A stretch of DNA of 64,000 nucleotides from Burhinus oedicnemus. Taxonomy: Eukaryota; Chordata; Aves; Charadriiformes; Burhinidae. The notes beneath the pieces were generated by a model. That model was not told the DNA's origin, did no database searches, and was given only the letters and a program-made list of their open reading frames with translations. The translations under genes and the position numbers were made by a program. The stretch is from contig VFFE01007192.1 in NCBI GenBank assembly GCA_008921705.1, forward strand, positions 1,782,228-1,846,227, in the 5' to 3' direction. Below, piece by piece: positions 50,866 through 63,380 of the stretch. The first letter of the stretch is position 1; the number at the start of each line of letters is the position of its first letter.

Positions 50866-53800
50866 GTAATTAAGATAAATTTGTTGGATTTTATTTTTAC
50901 TCTTGTGATTAAAGTTTTTAAAGTAGAACTGCAACAAGCCTCCTAGCTGAAATGTCTTCAGGTAGACTAATTTGCTTACTACTGAGTAGTTTACAGATAA
51001 TAAAAGCTTAGATAAACATCAGACTTTGTCATAAGATTATTCTATTTGTTTGCAGAGATAAAGCTAAACGTCAGCCCTGTTCTACACTTGTATGAACACA
51101 AAATTGCAGAAGTTTAATTGAACTGTTTTAGACCCCCCCACCCCCCCCCCGCTTCTGAGACCTCAATATAAACAGTCTTTAAATTTACACTTATCAGCCT
51201 GGTCTGTCAGTACATTCAGAGTTTTGCATACCTGTGTTCTAAGTTCAAGTGTATTGAAGTCGTGAACTCAGTGTGAAGAAAGAATGCAGAACTTCCTGTG
51301 AGATAAATGAAGATGTTCAGAGCTGAACAAAAGGGTACATAAAAATAGATGTTGAAATTGGAAAAAAAAAATATTATAAAAATCTGATAAAAATGAAAAA
51401 AAATTTACTTGAAATAGATTAATTCTTCATTAAGTCTTTCAATCTAGTTATTGCTTATCATAAACATTTATTTTGTGAAGGTCAGTCTTGCCGTGTTTTT
51501 TCATGGCTTTGTAAAAGTAATCTATTCTTATTTAGTACTATTTTAAAAATACTATCTACTAGTATAGTTTAGTGGGTCCTCATTTAACCTCATTGTTTTC
51601 AAACTCTTTGCCACATATTCAGGACAATGGTGTAGTATAGATGATGATTTTTAACACAGTAATTTTATGCATTTAAGATTATTTTAATTCGTGCTGATAG
51701 AACATCCTCTTATTAAAATTGATTGACACTTTAAAGATTCTGTATAGTTAACTTTGAAAAACCTTAGTTTATAATTTTTTTTTAAGTTAGGATTTTTCTT
51801 TTTTTCAACTTTGTCTCTTTTGCCTGGTTTTTATGTATCTCAGAACAAGGGTTAAAAAAAAAATCAATACTTGTGCCTCATTTTTTCCGTATTATGGTGA
51901 CTTTTTGTTTGGGGGAAACCATAATGCTGTCACATGCCTTGGCAGGGATTGGAAGCTTTATAGGCAATTCGCCATTTTGTTGTTCTTGGAAAACTTACCC
52001 ACATTTGGATGCAATACAGGCTTCAAAAAAAAAAAAAAATTGAATTGGTGCAAGCATGTTAGAGATACACAGCAAAATCTTCAGGATTTGTAACTGGAAT
52101 GAAAGTCTGCATTGTAAAATACTGCATGGGAATACCAGTGACTATTACCTAATAAAGGTTAAAATAATTGGGCAAAAAAAGGGCAAAACAAAACCCCATC
52201 AGTGTCCTGTTTGGTCACAGGCCTTAACCCTTAGCACTTAATACTCCAGGGATAATTTAGGTGTTCGTGACAGTTGCTGAAAGAAGGAGGACAGAATTTA
52301 GTTTTATATTGTTTAGTTCAGCAGAGCCACTGGTGCTGTGAAGATTATATTAAATGTTTTTAGTTCGGTTTTCTGACGTACCTTTTCTGTGTTTTTCAAA
52401 ACAATTCTCCTCTTGCGTGTTATTGCAGGGAAAAGATAGACTGGGGGGGTGGGGAGCGGGTTTGATGTGGTTTGGTTTTGGGTTTTTTTTAGTAGCAGAA
52501 GCATTTCTCAGCTGGAAATGCCGAATATTTATTTATGCATGGAATGCAGTATTTCTGAACATCAGAAGTGAGCTGGGGTTTGATGTAAGTTAAGTGTAGA
52601 AAATCTGGGTAACTAGCCTTCCAACTGGAGAATAGTAATTGCAGTAAGGGTAGTTTTGCTGTCCTGGGATAGCAGCTCTGTCAATGGACTGTTATTTGGC
52701 AAAAGCGTGTTAGTTGCTTTAAAATAGTAGCCTTATTCTGCCCAGTATGTTGTACGGAAGTAATCAGCTTTCAGCTTTTGAGTGGAACTGCACAAAGCTC
52801 ATTGCCCCTACCAGTTATCTCTGTGGTTGCATTCTTCATTTATCATGCATTCCTTCCCCTTAGCTTGCTGGCATTTCTGTAGGGCTTTTGTCTCTACTAA
52901 ATATCTTTGTGTTCGTTCTCCCTTGGCTCGTGAAATATCTACTGTTACTGCACAGTGTGGGTGAGGGAATGTGCTGCAATGGATTAAAATCTACAAAGTA
53001 GAAAATTAAAATGCTACAGTATGTCACAACCGTAAAGCAGTATATTATGACTACTTGCTTGTCAAACGGGGTGTGGAAACATATAGGAAATAAGTACAAC
53101 AGAGAAACTGTCTGATTTTCAAGTTTTAATGAGAGACTTTTAAAATACACTGTAGGAGAAAAACTGTTTTTGTCTTAAAGAAAAGCAGGGGAAAAGCCCC
53201 ACAAACTGAAGGGCAGTGTGTTGCATTTTAGTCAGTCTTGTGAAACTAACCAGAAGATCATACAGCTCTAGATACGAGCAGAGTATTTGCCATATGTAGT
53301 AAAGAAGTTTTAAAAAATAAAAGTGCTCTGTATATGGTGTCTTAGCAAGGAAATGCAGTGTTGAGATTTCTGAATGAACTGTCTTGAGGAATTCAGGAGA
53401 TGAAACCCAGTGATAGTAGAAAAGTTGGCTTATAATCCCGAAATCTCTCTCCTCCCTCATAAAAGATAATTTTATTTTAATTCCTCCTCCAAAAACCTCT
53501 CTGAGTGGTTTGGCCTGTGCAGAAATTAAGACATTCACATAGCTTTGGGTTTTGTTGTATTTTTTTTTTTTTCACTTCGGTTTCCCACTGAAAGGAAGTT
53601 GGATGATTTGCAATCTCATTTTTCCCATGGGTGGGTTCTGACATCTTCAGCACGCTGGGGCAGCGGTCCTCTCTCCTGTGTCTGATCCAGGCTCTGGGAG
53701 GCATGTAAATTCTACTTTTTAACTCACCAATCATGCTGAAGAGAGTCTCAATCACTTTTCTGCTGCTCTTTACTCTTCTCTTCCCCCCCATTATTTTTAA

Positions 53801-56800
53801 ATAAACTGTACCTTATTTCCATGAAATTTCTTCTCTCAGATCTGTCAGTGTGGCCCTCCAGAGAAGCAGGAAGGAGGGAGGATGGTCTTTTTGAACAGAC
53901 AGCCCCAAGCTGCCTGGATAAATACCGTTTTTAGTTTCAGTTGCTATTTCAGTGAGACCACCTCTCATGAAAGCATTTGCACACTGGAAAGTGTACCCCT
54001 CGAGCACTTTTCTCAAAAGGCTGTTTCATAGAAAGAGAAATCAAAAGCAAATTGTTTTTCTTTGATAACTCTTTAAATTGTACAGTTCAGTATAATGACT
54101 ACGTGAAGTATATTAGCAAATGATCATGAAGTGTCATTGCTGCAGTGCCTCATTATTAATTGATATATTAAATGTATTCATTGATAGATGTAAAATGATC
54201 CCTCCAATGAGAAGCACCAAAACTTTTAACTGTGATTTGTTTAATTTTTATTTTTTTTCAAATCCAGTCTGATGGTAGCTGACTTTAATGAACTAATACA
54301 TCCAAGCATCTTCAACCAACTTATCTAATTTGGGTGCAAAAGCAGTAATTTGTTTATGCCTTCTGTAAATTTGAATTCAAAAACGTTACTTTTCAATTCA
54401 ATTGTTTAAATCATAGAGTGACTGTCAAAAGATTTATATTAGCCTTGAAAAAGCTTCCTCAGCTATGCTTAATATTTCCACCTTCCCTTTAAGAATGTTA
54501 CTTCTTTCTTTTCAGTATAGTTGCCAAATAGTTACTTTTTTCCAAACTTGTTGTCTCATTACCAAAATTAGTTTTCAGTTGGGCTTTTAAAAGCACTAGC
54601 ATAAGCAGAAATGTGTCAGTGCAATTTGTGCTTGTACTGACAAAATACACGTTGGATATTGATAGCAGCATTCCAGTACTGATACAATAACATAGTCAAG
54701 TATTTTCCGCTTAAAAGTGACCTTGTATAGGCAGGTTTCAAGGTGTAATTGCCTAATTTCTAGTGAAATTCAGTGGACTTACATGCTTTATTTTGCTAAA
54801 CTAATCTGACAATCTGATTTAGGGATGAAGTAATTTGTCTGATATCACATAAATATCTGGCTTACGCATGTCTGCTAAACCTGAATCTCCCAGTGCCAGT
54901 TTTTAAACATAAAACTTTTTCTTTGGGTTATAAAGGGAGCTGAACCATGCTCTTGAACTGTCTTTAAACTTTTCATTATACCAGTTAACCTGTGAATTGG
55001 GGAAAATACTAATTCCTCTTCTCAATTTTAGCAGGCTTTGCAATTTTCCTAAAGGTGATTACCTAATTTTATCTGCAAAATGCCATGGACTCTAAAGATT
55101 TCATGAGTGTCTTAAGCCAATTTAAGACCTCCTTGTTATTGGATTGGGCTGCCAGGAAGGCTGGATATTCTACAGAGTGTACTCGTGTGGTCCGCCAAAG
55201 CCACAGTGGCACATACTTGCAGGAACAGCCAAAGTAGACACAGTGGAGAAATTTTGTGAGCATTTGGCTGAGTTCCTCAGCTTCTTCTTTCCATTTCTTT
55301 CTTCCCCTTTCTCTAGACTTCCCCTCTTTGGATATAAATCATAATCCACTCTCAAGAGGGTCTATAAATACCAGAAATTACCAAGTTCTTACACCCTTCT
55401 TTATGTGTCTTCAGTCCCACAGCCACCTCTGGGTGGGTAATGCACATGGGAGAAGTTCTCTGTTACCTGAAGTGGCAGAGAACTGGGTCCTATTATAAGC
55501 CTGTTGTAAGCGTAAGGAAAAGAGTAAGCTGGGCTGATTTATGTTGATCATCTCTGCATATTTGTGTGATCTTAGCCACCATTCTCCTCCAGATCATAAC
55601 TGTGGATTTTTTACCACCAGTCTTCCCATTCCACAGGTAACAAAGGCCTCAGCTGTAGAGTGGTGGGATATGTCACCCAAAAGTCTAGCATTTAAATATA
55701 CGGGGGTATTGTATTTTTTTCCTTGGAAAATTCACACAAAGTAAGTTCAAAGAACTTGTTTAAGCTAGAAAGACCAGAGCTTGTAGGGTAAGAAGTGCCA
55801 GCTGTAGGATACCCGTAATTTGTCCCTTTTATGAGTATGGGTTAGGACCTTTGTAATCCTTCAGGGTATTTCCCTCTCCAAGGCACCTGCCTTGTTCATA
55901 ATCCGAGCAATGGTCTAAACATAGCGTTAATTGTAATTGTAAGTCAGACTCATCTCACAAAAAGTGATTTTTACTTTAATCTTGCTTCTCATGCTGTACT
56001 TTAATAAATAACCTCTTCTAAACTGAAATGTTCTCGAGCTGAGCAGTATAATTTCATTAGTGCTGAGTTCAGATAGCAGTCTTGAAAATGAGGTTCTAGA
56101 TGCTAACAAAGTCTTTTAGATTCCCAAGATATTTCCAAGGATTGCCCTATTTTGTCTAGGGGGGGGTCTGTGTAGATATATAACGATTCATACATGCTGT
56201 AAATTCTGAAAATATATGCTTTTTTTGCCCCCATCATGTAGTTTGTGTAGTAAACTACTGGCTGTACTGATGGTCACCCTCATGCTAAGTCTACATTATC
56301 TTGGGCTAGGCATTCTGGCTACATTAGTATAGTTATGTGCAACTCCATTTGAAATTTTTAAATACAGAAATAAGCAGCAAGTCAGTCTGCCTACCTAGGA
56401 AACCGGTCATTTGATACCACCTACTCGAGCGTGGAATGCAAGCTCCTCAGCACTTGTTATGCAAGGATGGGAATGGGCAAAATGCCTGGAATGTTGATGG
56501 CTCAAAATTAACTGGTTTTTTCCCCAGGAATACGTTAAATTGCTGTATCAGTAGGGACCTCAGTATCTGGCATTAGGCCAGATAAAAGTATGCTTTCACA
56601 GTGACTACACTTAAGAAGTAGTATCTTAAAAAACACCCAGTATGAAGGAAAAATGTGCTTGAAAAACAGAGGCTTCATAAAGGATCCTAAATCTTTTTTT
56701 TAACCCCTTTAAATTGCAATCTAAGTCAAGTCATTAATTTGTTTAAGTGGGTTTCTAAGGTAGGTGAATATATGCAGTGAGTCTGAAAATGCAAAACAGC

Positions 56801-59800
56801 CACTCTTTTGTAACATATCAGCAGTGAGAACAGGTATAAAATCTGGCATAGACAAGCATGGTGAAATTGCTTATTTACACATTTATTGTGTTAGGAGAAG
56901 ACAAATTGCAATAATGGAACATGTTTAAAAGGATTTTTTTACTATGTTTTTAGCAGAACTGAACGCAACTCCGATATTTTTATTAGGTTTGAGTGAGCAA
57001 GCCCACTCAAAAAGCCTTAGGGATGTTTTCTAACTAAGGAGATAAATTTTAAAAAGTTTATCACTGGTAGCTTTTTGGACCAACTTGCCATACAGAGGGA
57101 GTCCTCAGTGGAAACCAAACAACAAAATTCCCTGAAAACTTTGGTTCATATGCAGGAAATACAGGTTGCAGAAAACTGGCTTACTGGTGCTGAAGTTCCC
57201 CTCCCAACAGATTCCTGCATTATGTAGTGCTTTATGAGTACTTTTGCTTTGCTTAAAGGGAAAAGAGATAATTTAAAAGAGATTTTTAGAGATAAAAAGA
57301 GCTAGCTGAAATGCTAAGAGTGTCAAGGGAATCAAAGTAAATACCTAATCAGGTTTTGGAACTCTTCAGTGATACAAACCTTGTCCACAGCAGTACTTTT
57401 CCCTTTAATAACAGTATAATTAAGTTACTGTATGACAACTTCCTACCTTCAAAGCATCATCGTAACAGAAATTGAAGGGAAAGAACAAACTTCAAACTGG
57501 AATGTCGTACACAAAGGGAGTTATTTGCTCTCAGCAAGCTCAAGAGTCTAGATTAAAACCTCTTGTTTGAGGGTGGTGTTTTAGTCTGCAGCCGAGCTGA
57601 TTCAGTGGTTTACTGGCGCTGAAAGGGGGGATCCCACCTTCCTCTCTTGGCTGCTGGTACTTCTCTCTTCCTTGTTGCCTGCATTAGCATTTACTTGCTC
57701 CTATGATCAGTTTCTTAACCAGCTCGCCCTGCATTAGAAAAATAGCTGGCAAAACAATTGTGACTGTAAAATGAAGGAGAGAGTCAATCCTTCAATATTT
57801 TATAAAACAACCCAGAGACTTCACCAGACACATCTCATCTTCTTTTGTCCACAAGCTGTGCAAGAGCTTATGAACACGCTCACTCAAATACATTGCCAGG
57901 GCTCATCTGATTCACACTTACTTGCCAAGCTATGATAACCCAATTATACCTGAATTCTGTAATTCTGTTGAAAGGACCTTGAGTTCCCATTTGTTTCATT
58001 TGGCACTAAATCCTTGAAAATCAAGCTGTATACGCTTCAGGAGTGTTTACTGATTCTTTAATAACGTAGCAGCCTGGGTAGGGGAGACGAGGGATCCTGA
58101 ATCTGCTTGCTCTTCCTGGCCCTGGTGTTTGGTTGATGGGGCGAGGTGTTCTTCAGGAAGCTGCATCTGGAATTCATGCACAATAGCTGAGGCATGAAAT
58201 ATGTAGACTATACGTATCGATTCACAATGGCGCTTTCAGTAGCTATTGGCAGGAAGTTGGTTGTTAATGCAAGGAGGAGGAAATGGTATTGAAGGGCTCG
58301 ATAAAGTATTCTCCTTCAGACTAAAATGTAACATAATACCAAGGTCTTTACTTGCTGGAAATGAAATTTAAGAGGGGGAAAAATATTTTTGACAAAATTC
58401 ACAGTAGAATTCCTATCCATATATGAATGCAGTAATTGCAAAATGACTTATATTGATATTTTATTTCCCTTCCCCTGATAATAAGATGGCCAAATACTTT
58501 CCAGATGTCAGTATGAAATAAACATTGCATGCGGTTTTGGTTTTAGATGGCAGAAACCTTGCCTTTGTCATGTCTATGCCTTTTCTTTTATTCTTAAACA
58601 CATATCACACTGTGGATCTTCTGTTTGCTTGTTATGTGCTTTTACCTTGCTTTGTTCATTATTATCTTTTATTTCTTACAAAATTTTTTGGAGTAAAGAT
58701 TACTTTAACTTAACAAAAGAATGAATGCATATCCCCCTTTTATTTATTTATTTAAAGGGTGATAGTCTTTCATGGTGCGCTGAACTTTGCTGCCATTTCA
58801 AAGTGAAGATGAAACTGAGGTGTACAACTGCATAACTGTTGTGCAGTTCTTTAGTTTCAAATGTTCAAAAATCAGGAAGCTAGATTTTTCTCTTAGTTAC
58901 TTTTCATTTTAACTGTAACATTCTAAAGTGTCTAAATTACCCATTGTAAGGCAAGCATAAATACCTAGCAGTAAAAGAGTGTTCTCCCTGTTATGCTTGC
59001 CAAAAGAAACGTTTGTGAAATTTGTAGCTTTAGGGTTCTTTGTAATATTTATAAGAGTTCAAAATCTGCTTTTAGCAGAACATTTTCTTAAAATGTCAAC
59101 TGTGGAATTATTCTTACAACTGTTGTTTCGTGTAGTGGTTCAGCATATTGATATACAGGAAACTACTTTTGGCTATAAAGCCTACTACAAAAAAAAGTTA
59201 ATTTAATTGCTTGATTTGATGATGGATCCATCTAAAGCCACCTGTGTTTTGTAACTAGTAAATCTTTTTTCCAGACCTATATTTTTGTTTTACTGACAGT
59301 TTAGTTATTCTTAAAATTTTTTGTTGGTCAGTATTGTCTAATATTTTCAGCCCCTTAAACCATTCCTCTGTTGAGGTGGGAAATGAATATACGGACCTAT
59401 TGTCACTAGATAAGCATCCCCCTTTCATCCCCTTCAACCTATTACTGCACTTTTGAAATCCCAATTTGAGATCTGATAGTGGAAGAATGAGGAATGAAAG
59501 GATGTTCAACTTCATCAACTGTACAGGCAGCAAACTCGAGTTCTAAAATATGAATTGATTTATTACAAAATGAGAAAGCTGTGAAGACAGATATTGTCCA
59601 TGTGATAAATGCACTGCTGTTCTTATACAGCTACACACTTAGGAGTACTTACAGTTCTTTAAAATACACAAAACAAAACAAACACCCCAAAAATCAGAAA
59701 CAAATCATCCTTCCAAACCCCTCTAAGTTTTTGTGTTTCAAAGTTTAGAAGAAAAAAGTCACAGAAGTTAACGGGCTTCACCTTTTGGTATTTTTCCTCT

Positions 59801-59858
59801 TAATTATCTTCATCTTTGTCTCCTCTGAGTTTTGAAATCTATTTATCCTCTTTTAAAG
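50866..59858 (+). other. WWC3 intron, 8993 bp, phase 2
   Basis: The largest complete intron in the window, GTAATT to TTTTAAAG. It contains a C-rich run C7AC10 at 51133-51150, a G8 run at 56159-56166, and an 8-bp inverted repeat TTTGAGTG/CACTCAAA at 56988-57011. ORFs up to 132 aa (53140-53538, minus) have no recognisable homology. Interspersed repeats are not evident, so single-copy conserved noncoding sequence may be present but cannot be judged without alignment. Confidence 0.9.
51133..51150. repeat. C-rich run (C7-A-C10)
   Basis: A short polycytosine stretch with one A interruption, between TTTTAGA and GCTTCTGAG. It lies about 270 bases after an exon. It may form an i-motif or G-rich structure on the other strand, and is a likely site of sequencing-length error. 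Confidence 0.8.
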
Positions 59859-60101
59859 AGTTTCAAATATACAACAGCAGCTGGCCTTGCTAGACAATGA
59901 ATCTTGGCCAGGAATGGCTGAAGCGGACAGGGACCGTCTTCAGCTCATCAAAGAGAAGGAGGCTCTTCTTCAGGAGCTGCAGCTCATCAGTCAGCAGAGA
60001 CGATCCCCAGAAGACATTGCACGTTTGGAGGAAGAAAAAAGGCGCTTGGAGGATGAAATTCAACGGGCTAGAGCAACATCTGCTCATGGGGCCACTGAAA
60101 G
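59859..60101 (+). CDS. WWC3: WWC3 exon, long coiled coil (243 bp)
   Basis: Acceptor CCTCTTTTAAAG, donor GTTTGG (weak), 243 bases: one base closing an Arg codon, 80 codons, and two bases opening the next Arg. It encodes VSNIQQQLALLDNESWPGMA, then EADRDRLQLIKEKEALLQEL, a QLISQQRRSPEDIARLEEEK stretch, and RRLEDEIQRARATSAHGATE. LDNESWPGMAEADRDRLQLI-KEKE-LL-EL is the highly conserved family block (LDSEAWPG in WWC1 and WWC2). The Ala/Ser/His change near ATSAHGATE and QRRSPEDI instead of the human QRRSAGDV are the main differences I recall. The coding frame continues past the donor for 71 codons to a stop at 60313-60315. Confidence 0.97.
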
Positions 60102-63100
60102 GTTTGGGAACTTAAATCGTTTTCTTATCTACTGTAAGATCCGTACAGGTTGTTTCAAAAATTTCACTGTGTTTAAGAAACAGCAACAAAAGTGTTACTA
60201 CAGTAATTTGCTTTCAAAAAAGGAAGAGACTGCTCCTGATTGCCATGATTTCATTCTGTCTCTCTTGAAGTTTTCTGAAGGAGAAACTTCTAACAGGCTG
60301 ATGTCGACTAGTTAGTTCTTTAATTTGTTTAAAAAGTTTGAATGGGAAGAAGACATCAGAATAGAGTCCCAAAAGATGCTTGGGAGAAGTCTGAGTGATA
60401 TTGTCTGATGACAGGGACCTAAATAACACCTGGATAATGAAAGATTTTTCTGTTCTTTTGCAGTGCAGTAATACTTATCTCCAAAAACATCAGAAGAAAG
60501 ATCCTTTCCTGTATTTGGCTTCTGCCTTAGAACAGGAAAGTTAAATGATTAAGTTATTACTGCCTTTTGTATACAATTTTTCCTCTTAATTTGCAATCTC
60601 AGCAGTGGGAGCACATCCCAAGTCTGACGTTCAGCGATCATAGTAAATGGAGTCAATTCTTATAAACTTAAATTAAATATCAAGTTACATGCAAAAACAA
60701 ACAACCTCCAAAACATATTAATGGAAACATTGTGTTTATTTCAAAGTTGCCCAGATTTTCCTGTAGCCAAAGAAATGGGCAGAACCTCTTACCCTCTTCC
60801 TGTTACCATAGACTGCTTCCAGTGAAAGTGAGAAAGTAGTTATTTCCCAGACTTGCTTCTCTTAATAGTGGTAAAAAACTAGGTTTGACACTTGAGGAAA
60901 ACTGTATGAACCAGCTTTAATGTGATCTGTGTAAAGGTTAATATTTACATAATTAAGACACTTTTAAAATACTTGGAAGTGCCTTCCATATACAGATCTT
61001 GAGAACTTCAGTTCATTTGAAAAGGTTTACGTCAGACAGTAAATCCAGGCAATAAATTGAAAATTCACAGCCAGCCTACAGTTCAGTGTTAGATATTTTG
61101 CAATTTTTGCAATATCGTTGCATTGGCTTTCCAGCTTAAACTGACAGAAAAGGGAGTTCACTTTACACTGCAGCGAAGTGAGTTTTATTTGTTGTTTTTG
61201 GGCTCTCATGTTAGGTAGTGCATACTATGTTGGCAAGAAGGCCAAGCTGTGTTTCCATGTAGTTCATGCTGTGGAAACCAGCGTTCCAATGTGATACTTG
61301 ATATTTCAAATTCTTGCAAAAAGTTGAGTAGAAGTTAGAATAATATTTAAGGGCACTCTATTTTTTTACAACAAATTGGAGGAAAGCTTAACTATTAGTA
61401 GCCCTAATTTATTTGTTTGTTTGTTTTAGGCTCAGGAATAACCACAGCCATTCCTAGATCTGCTTTTCTATTTCCACTTTCTCCTAGTAATGAAATACAA
61501 AGAAGTTTTCTCTTTAAATAATAACCAGTTCTGTTACTGAGTTTTAAAGGCACTGAATTATGCGCAGATCAGAACTAACTTATAATCTCTATGACACAGA
61601 TGGGGTTTATTTTGTTGGGGGTGTGTGTTTTGGGGTTTTTTTTGTTATTTTGTTTTGGTTTTCTTGGTTGTTTTTGTTTTGTTTTGTTTCCTAAGATTGG
61701 CTGGCAGCCTTAGTTGGAGGCATCTCTTTCCCTTTAGTGCAGGTACCCACCTTACAGCATCGATGACTGTGGAGTGTAGGATCCTAAGTTTGTTTTTTAA
61801 AATAGATGATGTGGATACACCTTCTTTCCCCTGCAAGCTTTTGAATCAGTTAAGTTTCTTGCATCCTTTGTCTTTTTCTTTTGGTTCTTGCGTGCAGACC
61901 CTGCCTTGCACCACTTGGTTAACCTGGTCTGGGGTCCACTGAAGCAGGAGGAAAGCTTCAGTATTGCACGTGCTTGGGTGTGCAGCTTCTGCGGTGTGGT
62001 TGTAATGAAAGGAGCCTCCCCAGAGGGTGGTGGAGTTGGAGCATAGTGCTACAGCCCCTTGCCAACATATGAACTGATGAAGTTGGGAGGCCAAAGAAGT
62101 TGAGAGATTTATGTTTTTACTGCTAACAAAAACATATTTTTTTTTCAAATCTTAACCATCCAAAGTTTATTGAAACTAATGCTGCCATTTTGTATTATCC
62201 AGAAGGGCTCCCTTTTTGTTGATAATTTTTTTTTATCCTGCCCATTAATATGTTGGATTTTAACAGCTGTCTTTGCAGCTGAGGAAGGTCTGAAGCCCTC
62301 AAATAAGTTTGGTCTGCTGTCTCCAAACTGTCTGTCAGAATCCCGATTTTCAGTCAACTCCTGAGTGCAGGGCTGGAACAGTAACGTACAAATGTACAAC
62401 GCCAAACAGATTACAACCTTGATTTTATTTTGAAGTTCAGTGATTGGTCTTGGAAAAACAAAACACCAGGAATATTTACAATTCTGGATTCAGGGAAAGA
62501 ATAAATGTGATATCAATAGATGGAATCTTTTCTTTGAAGTTTTAATAATCTCAAAATGCAGAATTTAAGATATCTTATAGGTGTTTGAGACTGACAGCAT
62601 TACAAGTAAATTCCATTTGTGTTGTGGCAGTTCAGCTGCTTGTTGTTAGAATGGACAAAAAATAAGTCGCAGTGAGAGATTTTTGTTATACCTTAGTATT
62701 CAAAATGCTGTATCACCTGCTTAAATACAAGGATATATAAACGTACTTGAAACACCTAGAATTAGAGCTTAAAGTTGGGTTTTATGGTTCCTGCTTAACA
62801 GAAGTCCTCCGAAGATTTTTCTTTCTGTCTTTGAAATTTGACACTAATTCGGCTGGATAATAGGGCTATTTGGAATATTTTTTTTCTGCCAAGCAACAAA
62901 AGTCATAGTAGTTCTCTGTGTTTTACTGGCACAATCAGGTTGATGCAAGGGAAAAAAATATCTTGTAGAGTCTGATGTTTTCACCTAGAACTTTTTATGG
63001 CTTTACTAATTGCTGTAATGTTATTTGCAACATCATGACTCTTACATTGTGCCTCAGTTACTTTTCTTGTCTGGGAATTTGGCTGGAGTCTTGGTTCTTG

Positions 63101-63290
63101 TGTTCTTGCTAGAATTTCCATTGCTGCCTATGAGCTGTGTAAATTAAAACTTTTCATTAAACAGTGAAACTTCTTTTTGTATTCCAAACTGCAACACAAT
63201 GATGTTTTTCTGTACTTGGAAAGCTCCTAGCACTTCTTGAGCACTACTGTAATGACGGAAAAATAGTAATATGTATCTGTTTAATTATAG
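60102..63290 (+). other. WWC3 intron, 3189 bp, phase 2
   Basis: It begins with the weak donor GTTTGG and ends TTAATTATAG. The reading frame of the previous exon stays open to 60315. Possible poly(A) hexamers AATAAA occur at 61051-61056 and 62500-62505. A G/T-rich tract lies at 61603-61690. ORFs up to 105 aa, mostly translations of that tract or the region beside it, have no recognisable homology. No interspersed repeat recognised. Confidence 0.9.
61603..61690. repeat. G/T-rich tract
   Basis: It begins with three G runs (GGGG, GGGGG, GGGG) separated by T/G-rich spacers of 9-12 bases, then T-rich and (TTTTG)n units. Only three long G runs are present, so a canonical four-run G-quadruplex is not met. 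Confidence 0.75.
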
Positions 63291-63380
63291 GATACTGTTA
63301 CAGGAAAAGAGAAATTGTTTGCTTATGCAACTAGAAGAAGCTACACGTTTAACCTCATATTTACACTCCCAGTTAAAAAG
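63291..63380 (+). CDS. WWC3: WWC3 exon, end of N-terminal coiled coil
   Basis: Acceptor GTTTAATTATAG, strong donor GTGAGT, 90 bases: one base closing an Arg codon, 29 codons, and two bases opening the next. It encodes ILLQEKRNCLLMQLEEATRL and TSYLHSQLK. It matches human WWC3 as recalled except for His in place of Gln in SYLHSQL. EEATRL-SYLHSQLKS is shared with WWC1 and WWC2. The next exon should carry the Ser/Gly-rich SSGSSRGSLASSRGS-type segment and is not found in the remaining 620 bases. Confidence 0.97.

Noticed and set aside
53140..53791. Two overlapping minus-strand ORFs (132 and 104 aa)
   Set aside because: No homology recognised. Composition is that of AT-rich intron, and the two frames overlap each other without support.
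59887..60315. A self-contained 142-aa gene
   Set aside because: It is the 243-base WWC3 exon read through its donor into the intron. The upstream frame continues to a proper acceptor and joins neighbouring exons in phase.
61603..61660. Canonical G-quadruplex
   Set aside because: Only three long G runs, with spacers longer than seven bases, so the usual motif is not satisfied.
25832..63380. Assignment to WWC1 (KIBRA) or WWC2
   Set aside because: Exons such as [39 protein letters not shown] and DNESWPGMAEADRDRLQLI match WWC3 and differ from remembered WWC1 and WWC2 at many positions.
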